From contig JAEUHI010000078.1 of the NCBI GenBank assembly GCA_016795385.1, positions 1-64,000 on the forward strand: DNA of 64,000 bases, read 5' to 3'. This document shows positions 43,852-52,356 of this stretch, piece after piece (position 1 is the stretch's first letter; each line of letters starts with the position of its first letter). Below the pieces are notes generated by a model that worked only from the letters and a program-made list of their open reading frames with translations, was not told where the DNA came from and ran no database searches. The stretch comes from Verrucomicrobiales bacterium. GTDB taxonomy: Bacteria > Verrucomicrobiota > Verrucomicrobiia > Verrucomicrobiales > DEV007. Position numbers and translations under genes: made by a program.

Positions 43852-44130
43852 TCAATGGCGCTCGTGGGCTCGAAGAAGATCATCGAGTTCGGAGTCGGCC
43901 AATCTACTGACAAAGGCATCCGTCACCACCGTCGTTCCCTCCCCTCCCGTCTGAAGCACCGGCCACCCGCTCTCGTCCACGCCAAAACGTGGATGACAAG
44001 CCAGGATGGGACCATGCAAGTCCCTCACCAGAGCTCGAGCAACGAGGGCATCCAGGGAAATCCCTTGACGCGAAGCGACAGCTTCCGCTTCGGAAAAGAG
44101 ATCGTCGGGAAGTTCGATGGTGAATCTCAT
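43852..44130 (-). CDS. Orphan ribbon-helix-helix antitoxin (VapB/CopG-like)
   Basis: 92 residues from ATG 44130. The first 40 residues are a ribbon-helix-helix DNA-binding domain (RFTIELPDDLFSEAEAVASR, QGISLDALVARALV). The C-terminal HPRFGVDESGWPVLQ followed by TTVVTDAFVSRLADSEL is the toxin-wrapping tail usual for VapB proteins with PIN toxins. No toxin gene follows: the 133 bases after the stop encode no PIN motif in any frame I read, and the SGNH gene starts beyond. It is either a solitary antitoxin or a remnant of a lost pair. Confidence 0.75.
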   Translation of the reverse strand: MRFTIELPDDLFSEAEAVASRQGISLDALVARALVRDLHGPILACHPRFGVDESGWPVLQTGGEGTTVVTDAFVSRLADSELDDLLRAHERH

Positions 44131-44230
44131 CTCTGCGACTTTACAGATACCGGTCTCAGTAGTTCCCATTCACGTCAAATCAGGTCATCAAACTCTTGTC
44201 TTCATCGCGAAAATTTTCCATGCTCCCGAA

Positions 44231-44791
44231 ATGAACCGCCCTGGGATCCTCTGCTTCGCCGCCTGCCTTGGGTTCTTTGCGGCCGTGCCGGTTCCGGCGG
44301 CCGATCCACCGGCACCGGATCCCGCTGCCCTTTGGTCGATCGGGGTTTTGATGTGGGAATATGAAGTTCCGAACGATTTGCCGGAGGGGGAATTCGATCA
44401 GTTCGAATGGATCGCCGGGGCCAGTGGAAAAACGGAAACGATCGACGCCGGAGTCTCTTTCAACGGAATTCCCCGCGGGACGCGCGTACGGCTCCACCTC
44501 TGGCTTGGCGATTTCCTTCCTTCCGGCGCTCCCCGTCACCAGCCCGATGGCATCCGCTATTCGATGATCTGGACCGAAGGGGCACGTGAACAAAAACGAT
44601 TCGGCGTCATGAAGATTCCGGAGGGTTACGATCAATGGTTCGGCCATCAGGCCGCGGGAGAGTTGCTGAACGCGGACATCGGATGGAAGCTGATGCTGAT
44701 GAAGTCAGGTATGGAAGATGGGCCGATGGCGATGCTGGAGTTGGTGGCAGCATTTGAAGAGCCGGGTAAAACCCTCGGGACGTTGAAATGA
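44231..44791 (+). CDS. Secreted protein, unknown
   Basis: 186 residues from ATG 44231, giving a signal peptide (NRPGILCFAACLGFFAAVPVPA). The mature part is acidic and mixed alpha/beta (LWSIGVLMWEYEVPNDLPEG, GVSFNGIPRGTRVRLHLWLG, MKIPEGYDQWFGHQAAGELL). I recognise no family. Its stop overlaps the start of the lipoprotein gene at 44788 (ATGA), so the two are coupled. Function unknown; probably periplasmic. Confidence 0.75.
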   Translation: MNRPGILCFAACLGFFAAVPVPAADPPAPDPAALWSIGVLMWEYEVPNDLPEGEFDQFEWIAGASGKTETIDAGVSFNGIPRGTRVRLHLWLGDFLPSGAPRHQPDGIRYSMIWTEGAREQKRFGVMKIPEGYDQWFGHQAAGELLNADIGWKLMLMKSGMEDGPMAMLELVAAFEEPGKTLGTLK

Positions 44792-46182
44792 ATCGTCGCC
44801 GCCAACAAGTCGGGGTGTTGCTCCTCGCCGCCCTATTCCTCGGAGGATGCGGCGATTCGACTTCGGACCCGGGGCGCACCGCCGAACAGGAAGGGAAGGC
44901 AAGAACCGAAACGGCCGCCATCACCTTGGTCCCGTCAACAGGCAGTTCGCTCTGGAGTGGTGCATTGAAGGAGCGAACCTTCGACTAGCCGGAAGGATTC
45001 TTCGAGAGCGACTTCGCCCATGGAGGCGACGCCAGGCAGATTCTCAAACGTGACGGCGTGGAATTTTTCGAGGGAATGGAGGCACGCTTCGATCGTTCCG
45101 CAGGGACCCTGGAAGTGAAAGCGACGGAGGGCGAGTTATGGCTGGTCGAGGCGGTGGTGGATTATTGGGGCCTGATTGAAGAAGTGGAGGCTGAGGCCAG
45201 GTGGCAACGGATAGGAAAGCTGGAAAAGCGATTGAAAGATCTCATAATCGCAGGGGTAGATTTCAAGGACACCCCGATCGAGGAAGCATTGGAATTCCTT
45301 GAAGAGGCGGCGGCTCTTGACCAAGTTCCAAACGCCAAGGGCTCGATGGGAGTTCAGATCGTTCTGGATCCACCACGAAAATTGGAGGGCGTGCCTGGGT
45401 TGTTTTCTGCGAGTGCTGACGAACCTGATTCGATCACCGTGACCATGAAGCTTCCGGAGGTGCCTTTCCTGGAAGCATTGCGTTACACCGCGTCGCTGGC
45501 GCAAAGAAAGTATCGGATCGAGGAAACTGAGATCCGGCTGGGGTATCACGGCAACTTTGAAGAACCATTGCATACCCGGGTCTATTCCGCTCCGCCAGAT
45601 CTTGCACAGAGGATCGCAGACCAACCTGTTCTTCCAGATGCCAACGATCCTTTCGCAGTTAAAGCTGAAAGCGTTCGGCCTTTTGTCCCCACTTTGAAAG
45701 CCCTCTTGGAAACCGCCGGAATTACCTTCCCTTATAAGGCTGATGCAGTATTCGATACACGGCGAAGCCTGGTATTCGTGAGAAACACCTCCACCCAACA
45801 GGAACTTTCGGCAGCCTTTCTCCAATCCCTTGCCGCCGAATCAGAATCCGATGACCGATTGCCGAGATGGAATCAAAAAGCCGATTCGATTGTTTTGCCG
45901 TCGTTGACGTTTGACCAAGAGCACTTGCTTCGCGTGATTGATCTCATCGAAATGCACTCACGCCTCGCGGATCAGAAAGGTCCTGTTTGGGAACGCGGTG
46001 CGCTGATATGGTTCAACTTTGGTGAAAACGAAAAATCACTCCATCCCATCGCCTACGACACGAAAATCACAGTCGATGTTTCCCATCTCACGATCCGCCA
46101 AGCGCTCACAAGGATCGGTGAAGAGATTGGAGCGAAAGTTACGATCGAGCTGGAGGGAATTATGCTTTCCCCGACCCAGTAG
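44788..46182 (+). pseudogene. Lipoprotein with STN-like repeats, interrupted by an in-frame amber codon
   Basis: From ATG 44788 the frame reads a lipoprotein signal (VGVLLLAALFLGGCGDS, lipobox Cys21). After codon 66 a TAG at 44986-44988 stops it, yet the same frame continues open for 397 more codons with normal coding character, starting PEGFFESDFAHGGDARQILK. The second part has short secretin-type N-domains: LIIAGVDFKDTPIEEALEFL, VTMKLPEVPFLEALRYTASL and, near the end, ITVDVSHLTIRQALTRIGEE. The same pattern occurs in the protein at 6416-7765. One base change would restore a 464-residue protein. A downstream GTG at 45058 could start a shortened product but would lose the leader. Either a recent pseudogene or a sequencing error; amber read-through is less likely. 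Confidence 0.7.
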
Positions 46183-46188
46183 CACCCC

Positions 46189-47454
46189 TCACTGCCGCAC
46201 CCAACGCCGCGACTTGAACTCGAACCGCGGCAATTCCCCCGCCTCGACCATCTTCACGGGGATGCGGAGGGTGAAGGCGTCGGCCAGTTCGCGCTGGACG
46301 CGCTCGGCGAGATCGGGTCTGGCCTTGGCGTCGGCTTCGATCATCACTTCGAGCTCGGCCATGGACTGGCGGGTCGTCTGCACGACCTGGAACTCGACGA
46401 CTTCGGGAAAACCACGGATGATCTTCTCCACCGCGGTCGGGTAAACATTGACGCCGCGGATCACGACCATCTCGTCGACGCGACCGAGGATGCCACCCTC
46501 AAGGCAGAAAATGGGAGCGCCCCCCGCGGGAGTGAAATACGCCTTCTCGACGAGATCGCCGGTGCGATAACGCAGGAGCGGACAGGCGGTGCGCGTCAGG
46601 GTGGTGAGGACGAGTTCGCCCTTTTGTCCGGGGGTGACTTCGGTCTGGGTCTCGCGGTCGATGATCTCGGCGAAGTAAGCCTCCTCGATGACGCAGAGCG
46701 AGAGCGGTTTGTCAGGATGCTCGTAGGTGACGGGACCCGTCTCGGTCATGCCGTGGTGATCGAAAACACGCGCACCCTTCCAGAGATCGGAGAGACGTTT
46801 CCGCACCTCGGGCAGACTGCCGCCGGGCTCGCCGGCGACGATGATCTTTTTGAGTCGGTAGGTCGAGGTCTCGTCATTCGCGTGCGAGGCGAAGAGCTCA
46901 CCGAGACGCATCGCGTAGGTGGGCGTGCAACAGAGCACCTCGACCTCGTGCGCGACCATGGCCTGGAGTCTCGCCTTGCTGCTGAGTCCGCCACCGGGGA
47001 TGGAAAGATTCCCGCGACGCGTCGCCGACTCGAAGGCGGTCCAGAATCCGAGGAAGGGACCGAAGGAGAAGGCGAAGAAGATCTTGTCCCCCGGCCCCAC
47101 CCCGGCGGCTTCGTAGACGCGGTCCCAGCAGTCGAGCATGGCCGACCAACTCCCGGCGGTGTCGAGGGTGGGCAAGGGTCCACGCGTCGTGCCACTGCTC
47201 TGACAAAAGCGCGAATAACGCTCGATCGGCTCGGTGAGATTCGATCCGTAGGGGGGGAATTCCTCGCGATCCCAGACGAGATCCATCTTCGAGGTGAAGG
47301 GCATCTTCGCCACGAAGTCGGCGAGTGAGGGGGCTTCGCCGAGTGCGGCTTTGGCGAGGCGGTCGCGGTAGAAGGCGTTGCCGGCGCGCAATTCGCCGAG
47401 GAGGGAGCGAAGGCGCTCCGTTTGCAGGGCTTCGATGGCGGCGCGATCGGGCAT
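46189..47454 (-). CDS. Phenylacetate-CoA ligase-like AMP-forming enzyme
   Basis: 421 residues, usual for PaaK-type ligases. The adenylate-forming motifs are RFCQSSGTTRGPLPTLD (P-loop SSGTT), FDHHGMTETGPVTYE (motif A5), PLLRYRTGDLVEK (A7/A8 with Asp) and MVVIRGVNVYPTAVE. The C-terminal domain FEFKSRRWVRQ lacks a clear catalytic lysine in the last residues I can read, so activity rests on the rest of the fold. It should activate an aryl or similar acid as its CoA thioester via an acyl-adenylate. No phenylacetate degradation genes adjoin, so the substrate is open. A hotdog thioesterase lies two genes away on the same strand. Confidence 0.88.
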   Translation of the reverse strand: MPDRAAIEALQTERLRSLLGELRAGNAFYRDRLAKAALGEAPSLADFVAKMPFTSKMDLVWDREEFPPYGSNLTEPIERYSRFCQSSGTTRGPLPTLDTAGSWSAMLDCWDRVYEAAGVGPGDKIFFAFSFGPFLGFWTAFESATRRGNLSIPGGGLSSKARLQAMVAHEVEVLCCTPTYAMRLGELFASHANDETSTYRLKKIIVAGEPGGSLPEVRKRLSDLWKGARVFDHHGMTETGPVTYEHPDKPLSLCVIEEAYFAEIIDRETQTEVTPGQKGELVLTTLTRTACPLLRYRTGDLVEKAYFTPAGGAPIFCLEGGILGRVDEMVVIRGVNVYPTAVEKIIRGFPEVVEFQVVQTTRQSMAELEVMIEADAKARPDLAERVQRELADAFTLRIPVKMVEAGELPRFEFKSRRWVRQ

Positions 47455-47484
47455 GACGAACGGTCGACGCCGGAACCCGACGGG

Positions 47485-48057
47485 TCAATGAGACTGCGGC
47501 CCCTGATCCGGTGAAGCGGGCGAGACCGCCGCCACTTTTTCGGCCGGTTTCGCCGGTGCGGCGTGGACAGGCTTGAATTTGGTGACGAGGTAACCACCGG
47601 CCGCGGCCATGAAGAGACCGAGAATGAAGGGCCAGCGGATCTTGCCCCAGTCGTGCGCCATCGAGATCGAGACGATCGCGTTCACGATGGGAGCTCCGGC
47701 AAAGATGATCGACATGACGACTCCGGGCGCGTTTTGCACCTTCGCGCCGATCGCCGCACCGAGGGCGAGGAGGACGAAGAAGGCCCCGATCGCTCCGAGG
47801 ATGCCCGCGAAAAGCGAGAGCCAGAGTCCCTTGGCCGGGAAATTCCAATCCGATCCGCGCATCACGAGGAGGATGAGGGGAGCGAGCACCGCGGTGAGGA
47901 AGTAGGCGACGCCGACGAAAAGGAAGGCCTTGTAGCGGCCGTTGACGGGATCAACCATGCCCATTTGCCCCATGTGAAGGAAGATGCCGTAGAGTCCCCA
48001 GGTGAGGACGGTGCCGAGGGCGAAAATCAGCCAGGAATAGGTGCTCATGGGATCCAT
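47485..48057 (-). CDS. EamA/DMT-like integral membrane protein
   Basis: 190 residues (187 if Met4 is used). Five hydrophobic segments: WLIFALGTVLTWGLYGIFLH, AFLFVGVAYFLTAVLAPLIL, LWLSLFAGILGAIGAFFVLL, GVVMSIIFAGAPIVNAIVSI and WPFILGLFMAAAGGYLVTKF. The pattern is that of one half of a drug/metabolite transporter (EamA) domain. The C-terminus is a flexible tail rich in Ala, Pro and Lys. Possibly a small transporter working as a dimer. It sits between a CoA ligase and a thioesterase gene, all on one strand. Confidence 0.8.
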   Translation of the reverse strand: MDPMSTYSWLIFALGTVLTWGLYGIFLHMGQMGMVDPVNGRYKAFLFVGVAYFLTAVLAPLILLVMRGSDWNFPAKGLWLSLFAGILGAIGAFFVLLALGAAIGAKVQNAPGVVMSIIFAGAPIVNAIVSISMAHDWGKIRWPFILGLFMAAAGGYLVTKFKPVHAAPAKPAEKVAAVSPASPDQGPQSH

Positions 48058-48090
48058 CAGGAGGTGGTGAAAGGCGTTACGAAGAGGGGT

Positions 48091-48561
48091 TCAAGCGGGG
48101 ATAGCGCCTTCGGGCGCGACTTCGAGTTTTTCGCGCCATTCGTCGGGGATGGCAACCGCTTTCATGCGGCGCGTTTCGGCATCGAAGGAGACGCAGACGA
48201 CGGTGAAGCGTCCGGTCGCGGCGAGGGCGCGCTCTTCGGGTGAGTCGGGATGCTTCCAGAATTGGAAATAGTAGTGGATCGTTTTGTTGCGCAGTTCCTC
48301 GATGAGCAGCTCGATCTCGATCTCTTCCTCGAAATGGAGAGGCAGGCGGAAATCGGCCGAGGCATGGACACGCGGCCAGCCCACGTTCGGCCCGCCGGTA
48401 TCGGCTCCGTGACGGAAGGGATGCACGGAGAATCCGAGGGAACGGTAGAAGGCATGCTCGGCCACCTCCATGAAGCGGAAGAAATTCGAGAAATGCATGA
48501 TCCCCGCCACGTCGGTGTCGGCGAACTCGACGCGGCGGCGGTGGAGGAAGCGATGAGCCAT
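48091..48561 (-). CDS. Acyl-CoA thioesterase, hotdog fold (YbgC/4HBT type)
   Basis: 156 residues. RRRVEFADTDVAGIMHFSNF is the 4-hydroxybenzoyl-CoA thioesterase/YbgC active-site segment with its catalytic Asp; FRFMEVAEHAFYRSLGFSVH, VHASADFRLPLHFEEEIEIE and a C-terminal beta-strand region complete the hotdog fold. It hydrolyses acyl- or aroyl-CoA esters in the cytoplasm. The PaaK-like ligase two genes downstream could supply CoA esters, but the link is only by position. A palindromic cluster lies directly upstream of its start. Confidence 0.92.
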   Translation of the reverse strand: MAHRFLHRRRVEFADTDVAGIMHFSNFFRFMEVAEHAFYRSLGFSVHPFRHGADTGGPNVGWPRVHASADFRLPLHFEEEIEIELLIEELRNKTIHYYFQFWKHPDSPEERALAATGRFTVVCVSFDAETRRMKAVAIPDEWREKLEVAPEGAIPA

Positions 48562-48630
48562 GCCGGAACTTGGGCGTGGGGCGGCGGATTTGCAACGGGG
48601 GGAATGAGGGAGTCGCTTCGACGCCCGGTC

Positions 48631-48849
48631 GGAACGTTTGCACGTTCCGCTACGGGCCGCTCCGATGCACGCGTCAGCGGTAGCGGAAGCGGCGACGCTT
48701 CCGAATCGGACGTCCCTCGACGGTCGGGTCGGAACGTTTGCACGTTCCGCTACGGGTCGCTCCGATGAGCGCGCCAGCGGTAGCGGAAGCGGCGACGCTT
48801 CCGTAATCGGACGTCCCTCGACGGTCGGGTCGGAACGTTTGCACGTTCC
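48631..48849. repeat. Second tandem hairpin cluster, inverted relative to the one at 42731
   Basis: Hairpin A, GGAACGT-TTGC-ACGTTCC, at 48631-48648, 48731-48748 and 48832-48849 alternates with hairpin B, GGAAGCG-GCGA-CGCTTCC, at 48685-48702 and 48785-48802. The period is 100-101 bp. The order is the reverse complement of the 42.7-kb cluster, so the two are in opposite orientation about 6 kb apart. It fills the gap between the RF1 stop and the thioesterase start. Confidence 0.88.
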
Positions 48850-48862
48850 GCTAACTTCAGAA

Positions 48863-49978
48863 TCACGCCTCCAGCTCCGCGAGCCGGTCGGCCATTTCGG
48901 AGGCCTGGAGCGCTTCGATCACGGGAGCGATCGCCCCGGTCACGATCTGGTCGAGATTGTAGAGCGTGAGATTCACGCGGTGATCGGTGAGGCGGTTCTG
49001 CGGGAAATTGTAGGTGCGCACCTTTTCCTCGCGGCCACCCGAGCCGATCAGGCTCTTCCGGTGCGCCGAATACTTCTCGGCTTCCTCCCGCACCTTGGCC
49101 TCGAGCAGTTTCGCCCGGAGGATCTGCAGAGCCCGCTCCTTGTTTTTCCCCTGGCTGCGTCCCTCCTGACACTTCACCATGATCCCCGTCGGCAAGTGCG
49201 TCACCTGCACGGCGGAGTCGGTCGTGTTGACGTGCTGGCCGCCCGGACCACCCGAGCGCGTCGCCTGGATGTGGAGATCTTCGGGCCGCAACTCGACATC
49301 GACCTCCTCGGCCTCGGGCAGGACCGCGACGGTCGCGGTGGAGGTGTGGATGCGGCCCTGGGTCTCGGTCACCGGCACGCGCTGCACGCGGTGGACGCCG
49401 CTCTCATACTTCAAGAAGCGGAAGACCTCCTCGCCCGCGACTTTGAAAACGACTTCCTTATAGCCGCCGACTTCCGAAGGACTCGCCTCGACCGGCTCGA
49501 CCTTCCAACCCCGCGACTCGGCATAGCGCTGATACATGCGATAGAGATCGCCCGCGAACAGTGAAGCTTCGTCGCCGCCCGTCCCCGCACGGATTTCGAC
49601 AATGGCGTCGCGATCCTCGGTGGGATCGTGGGGCAGCAGCGCATACTGCACCGCGGCCTCGAGCTCGGCGATTCGCGACTCCAAAACCGGAATCTCTTCC
49701 GCCGCCATCTCCGCGAGATCCGCTTCGCCGGATTTGGCCAATTCCTGATTTTCGGCGAGGTCCGTCCTTACTTTCGCGAGACGGGCCCAATCCTCCATCA
49801 GAGCCTTGAGACGGTTGTATTCGCGGGTGAGCTCACCGGCCTTTTTCGCGTCGTCGAAAAAGCCATCCTGAGCCATCTGCGACTCCAGTTCCGGAATCCG
49901 GAGCCGTTTCCGTTCGATGAGGTTCGAGTGGTCCAAGGGAAAAATCGGTCGGTCACTCCAATAAAAAACGGTGACCAT
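48863..49978 (-). CDS. prfA: Peptide chain release factor 1
   Basis: 371 residues, close to the usual 360. The GGQ motif that triggers peptidyl-tRNA hydrolysis is in TRSGGPGGQHVNTTDSAVQV. The stop-codon anticodon tripeptide is PVT in VHRVQRVPVTETQGRIHTS, which identifies RF1 (UAA/UAG) rather than RF2 (SPF). The surrounding VEIRAGTGGDEASLFAGDLY is also typical. The first 12 residues (MVTVFYWSDRPI) do not look conserved and the true start may be slightly downstream. rpmE is encoded just upstream on the same strand, a common neighbour of prfA. Confidence 0.97.
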   Translation of the reverse strand: MVTVFYWSDRPIFPLDHSNLIERKRLRIPELESQMAQDGFFDDAKKAGELTREYNRLKALMEDWARLAKVRTDLAENQELAKSGEADLAEMAAEEIPVLESRIAELEAAVQYALLPHDPTEDRDAIVEIRAGTGGDEASLFAGDLYRMYQRYAESRGWKVEPVEASPSEVGGYKEVVFKVAGEEVFRFLKYESGVHRVQRVPVTETQGRIHTSTATVAVLPEAEEVDVELRPEDLHIQATRSGGPGGQHVNTTDSAVQVTHLPTGIMVKCQEGRSQGKNKERALQILRAKLLEAKVREEAEKYSAHRKSLIGSGGREEKVRTYNFPQNRLTDHRVNLTLYNLDQIVTGAIAPVIEALQASEMADRLAELEA

Positions 49979-50023
49979 GCCGCGCGGGCATCGTCACCGT
50001 TCTCGAAAATCCAGCGATCAGGA

Positions 50024-50275
50024 CTAGGCGCTGAGATCGGAAAGCTTCGGCTTCTTGCGACGCTCGGCGGCGGGCTTGCTGGCGCCGAAGCGCTTCTGGA
50101 ACTTGTCGACGCGGCCGGCGGTATCGACGAAACGCTGCTCGCCCGTGAAGAAGGGGTGGCAGGCGGAGCAAATCCCGACGTGGAGGTTGGGCACGGTCGA
50201 GCGCGTCTGGATCACGTTGCCACAGTGGCACTGGATCACGGCTTCCTTGTAAGTGGGGTGAATGTCCGCTTTCAT
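50024..50275 (-). CDS. rpmE: 50S ribosomal protein L31
   Basis: 83 residues from ATG 50275. MKADIHPTYKEAVIQCHCGN then the paired CSACHPFFTGEQRFVDTAGR are the L31 signatures; the four cysteines (CHC and CSAC) form the zinc-binding version found under zinc-sufficient growth. The C-terminal Lys/Arg-rich tail extends beyond the E. coli length of about 70. It lies 45 bp upstream of prfA on the same strand. The frame remains open upstream through hisD, but only this start is meaningful. Confidence 0.97.
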   Translation of the reverse strand: MKADIHPTYKEAVIQCHCGNVIQTRSTVPNLHVGICSACHPFFTGEQRFVDTAGRVDKFQKRFGASKPAAERRKKPKLSDLSA

Positions 50276-50398
50276 GTTCGTCGTCCTCAATTTGGGAGGG
50301 GCGGAAGCTAGTCGCGAAGATTCCCGCAGGCAAGCGGAAATTTGGTGCTCCGGAGGCCGCCGGACTTGCCAAACGGGGCGAAAACCGGATTTTCCCGG

Positions 50399-51037
50399 GT
50401 GGATTCTCCTCCCCCGCCCCCTTCCCGCCCCGCGTTGCTGGCCTCGAGCATCGCCCTCATCCTCGCCAACGTGATCCCGCCGCTCGGCGCGGTGGCCTGG
50501 GACTGGAGCGTCTTCGAGATCGTCGTCACCTATTGGGCGGAGAACCTGATCATCGGCGGCTACACCCTGCTCCGCATGCTCGGAGCGGGCGGTTGGCAGC
50601 GCGACGCCCCGATCTTCGTCGGGAAAGTCTTCATGGCGGGATTTTTCACGGTCCACTACGGGATGTTCTGCCTCGTGCACGGATTTTTCGTGTTTTCCCT
50701 GCTGGGAGAAGGGCGGGGAAAAGAAGTCCTCCTTTCCGGAAAGGGTTTCGGGATCGCACTGCTCGCCCTCGTGATCAGCCACGGAGTCTCTTTCGTGAAA
50801 AACTACTGTGCGGCCGGCGAATACCGGAGCACGACGATCCAAGCGCAGATGTTCGCCCCTTATCCCCGCATCGTCGTGCTGCACGTCGCGATCCTCTTCG
50901 GTGCCTTCGCGATCCAGGGCCTCGGGTCGACCGTGCCCCTGCTCGTGATTCTCGTGGTCGGAAAAACGGCGATCGATCTCTCGCTGCACCGGTGGATGCA
51001 CCGGAAAGCGGCGGCGGGTGCGGAAGTCGGCCGGTGA
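50399..51037 (+). CDS. DUF6498-like integral membrane protein
   Basis: 212 residues from a GTG at 50399 (MDSPPPPPSRPALL); the frame is also open from a TTG at 50342. Helices: LLASSIALILANVIPPLGAV, VFEIVVTYWAENLIIGGYTL (with the W-A-E-N segment), FFTVHYGMFCLVHGFFVFSL, FGIALLALVISHGVSFVKNY, IVVLHVAILFGAFAIQGLG and a final one near VPLLVILVVGKTAIDLSLH. The YWAEN and HYGMFCLVHG motifs match the small DUF6498 family of unknown function. It is convergent with hisD and divergent from rpmE. Confidence 0.75.
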   Translation: MDSPPPPPSRPALLASSIALILANVIPPLGAVAWDWSVFEIVVTYWAENLIIGGYTLLRMLGAGGWQRDAPIFVGKVFMAGFFTVHYGMFCLVHGFFVFSLLGEGRGKEVLLSGKGFGIALLALVISHGVSFVKNYCAAGEYRSTTIQAQMFAPYPRIVVLHVAILFGAFAIQGLGSTVPLLVILVVGKTAIDLSLHRWMHRKAAAGAEVGR

Positions 51038-51063
51038 GGAGAGAGGCACGGTGACCCGTCCCA

Positions 51064-52356
51064 CTACTTCCTCACCCGGATCGTCGCGGAGCGGCCATGC
51101 GCGTCGAGACCCTCGACTTTGGCGAAGGCTTCGACGATCGGCGCCGACTTCCGGATCGAATCCTTGTCGAGGCGGACGATGCTGGTGCGGCGCTGGAACA
51201 TGTCGACGGTGAGGCCGGGGAACGACTTGCCCGCGCCGCCCGTCGGCAGCTCGTGGCTCGGTCCGGCGAGGAAATCGCCGACGGCGACGGGCGAATCGTT
51301 GCCGAGGAAGATCGCGCCCGAGGTCGTGATGAGCGGGACGACGGCATTTTCGTTCCTGACAATGAGCGAAAGGTGCTCGGGGGCGAAGGCGTTGACGAGG
51401 GCGACGCCGTCCTCGAGCGACTCGACCAACACCATCCAGGCACCGTCCTTGAGGGCCTTTTTCAACTGGGCCTGACGGCTCAGGGTCCGGATTTGCTTCT
51501 CGATCTCGGCCTTCACCGCGTTGAGCAGCTTTTCCGAATCGGTCACGAATCCCATGATGCTGTCGCCGCCGTGTTCGGCCTGGGCGAGCATGTCGGCGGC
51601 GATGTAGGCGGGATTGCCGCTCGCGTCGGAAAGGGTCACGACCTCGCTCGGTCCGGGGAGGAGATCGACGGCGACGACGCCGAAGAGCTGCCGTTTCGCC
51701 TCGACGACGAAGGAATTGCCGGGACCGTAGACTTTCAGAACGGGACGGATCGTCTTCGTGCCATAGGCCATCGCCGCGAGACCCTGGGCTCCGCCGACCT
51801 TGTAGATCTCGGTCGCACCGGCTTCCTTGAGGGCGTAGAGCAAGGCCGGATTGACGACACCACCGGGACCGGGAGGGGTCATCACGACGATCTCGGGACA
51901 TCCCGCCGCGGCCGCGAGACAGACGGTCATGTTCGAGGTCGAGACGAGCGGAGCGCTGCCGCCGGGCACGTAGATGCCGACGCGTTGGAAGGGCAGGTAA
52001 CGCTCGCCGACGAGGGCACCCTGGGCGTTCTTGCCGGTCCAGTCCTTGCGCAGGCTGCGCTTCGCGAAATCCGTGACGTTTTTCCGCGAGGCGGCGATGG
52101 CCTTCTTCGTCGTCTCATCGACCGCGGCATCAGCGGCGGCGAGCTCGGCGGGGGTGACGCGGAGTTGCTTCGCGTTGGTGAAGCCGGCTTTGTCGAAGCG
52201 GTTCGAAAGTTCGATGAGGGCGGCGTCGCCCTTTTCACGGACCTCGTCGAGGATGCCCTTCACGATGGCCTCGACCCCGGCGGGCGGGGCATAGCGGCGG
52301 TCGAGCTTCTTCAGGGCCGAAGCGAAGTTCTTTTGGTCGTGGCGGAGGATGCGCAT
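51064..52356 (-). CDS. hisD: Histidinol dehydrogenase
   Basis: 430 residues, the normal length. It oxidises L-histidinol to L-histidine in two NAD-dependent steps, the last of histidine biosynthesis. Signatures: GIYVPGGSAPLVSTSNM, VYGPGNSFVVEAKRQLFG, VDLLPGPSEVVTLSD, ADMLAQAEHGGDSIMG (zinc/active-site region), NAFAPEHLSLIVRNENAV with the catalytic Glu-His, and VAVGDFLAGPSHELPTGGAG. No other his genes are nearby. The ATG at 52356 abuts a 26-bp-arm inverted repeat that forms its whole upstream gap. The plus strand opposite also has long open frames, but these are GC shadows. Confidence 0.97.
   Translation of the reverse strand: MRILRHDQKNFASALKKLDRRYAPPAGVEAIVKGILDEVREKGDAALIELSNRFDKAGFTNAKQLRVTPAELAAADAAVDETTKKAIAASRKNVTDFAKRSLRKDWTGKNAQGALVGERYLPFQRVGIYVPGGSAPLVSTSNMTVCLAAAAGCPEIVVMTPPGPGGVVNPALLYALKEAGATEIYKVGGAQGLAAMAYGTKTIRPVLKVYGPGNSFVVEAKRQLFGVVAVDLLPGPSEVVTLSDASGNPAYIAADMLAQAEHGGDSIMGFVTDSEKLLNAVKAEIEKQIRTLSRQAQLKKALKDGAWMVLVESLEDGVALVNAFAPEHLSLIVRNENAVVPLITTSGAIFLGNDSPVAVGDFLAGPSHELPTGGAGKSFPGLTVDMFQRRTSIVRLDKDSIRKSAPIVEAFAKVEGLDAHGRSATIRVRK

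Noticed and set aside
45058..46182. Independent gene starting at GTG 45058
   Set aside because: It is in the same frame as the upstream lipoprotein start, lacks a leader, and sequence before it back to the amber codon is also coding-like; a single split gene is simpler.
42731..48849. CRISPR-like appearance of the regularly spaced repeats
   Set aside because: The repeats are two alternating hairpins, intervening DNA is repeated too, there are only two to three units, and no cas gene is present.
50024..51901. A 625-codon minus-strand open frame covering rpmE and much of hisD
   Set aside because: Only its last 83 codons (from 50275) encode L31; the rest is Arg/Gly-rich and lies on the same strand as hisD in another frame, an artefact of GC-rich codon use.
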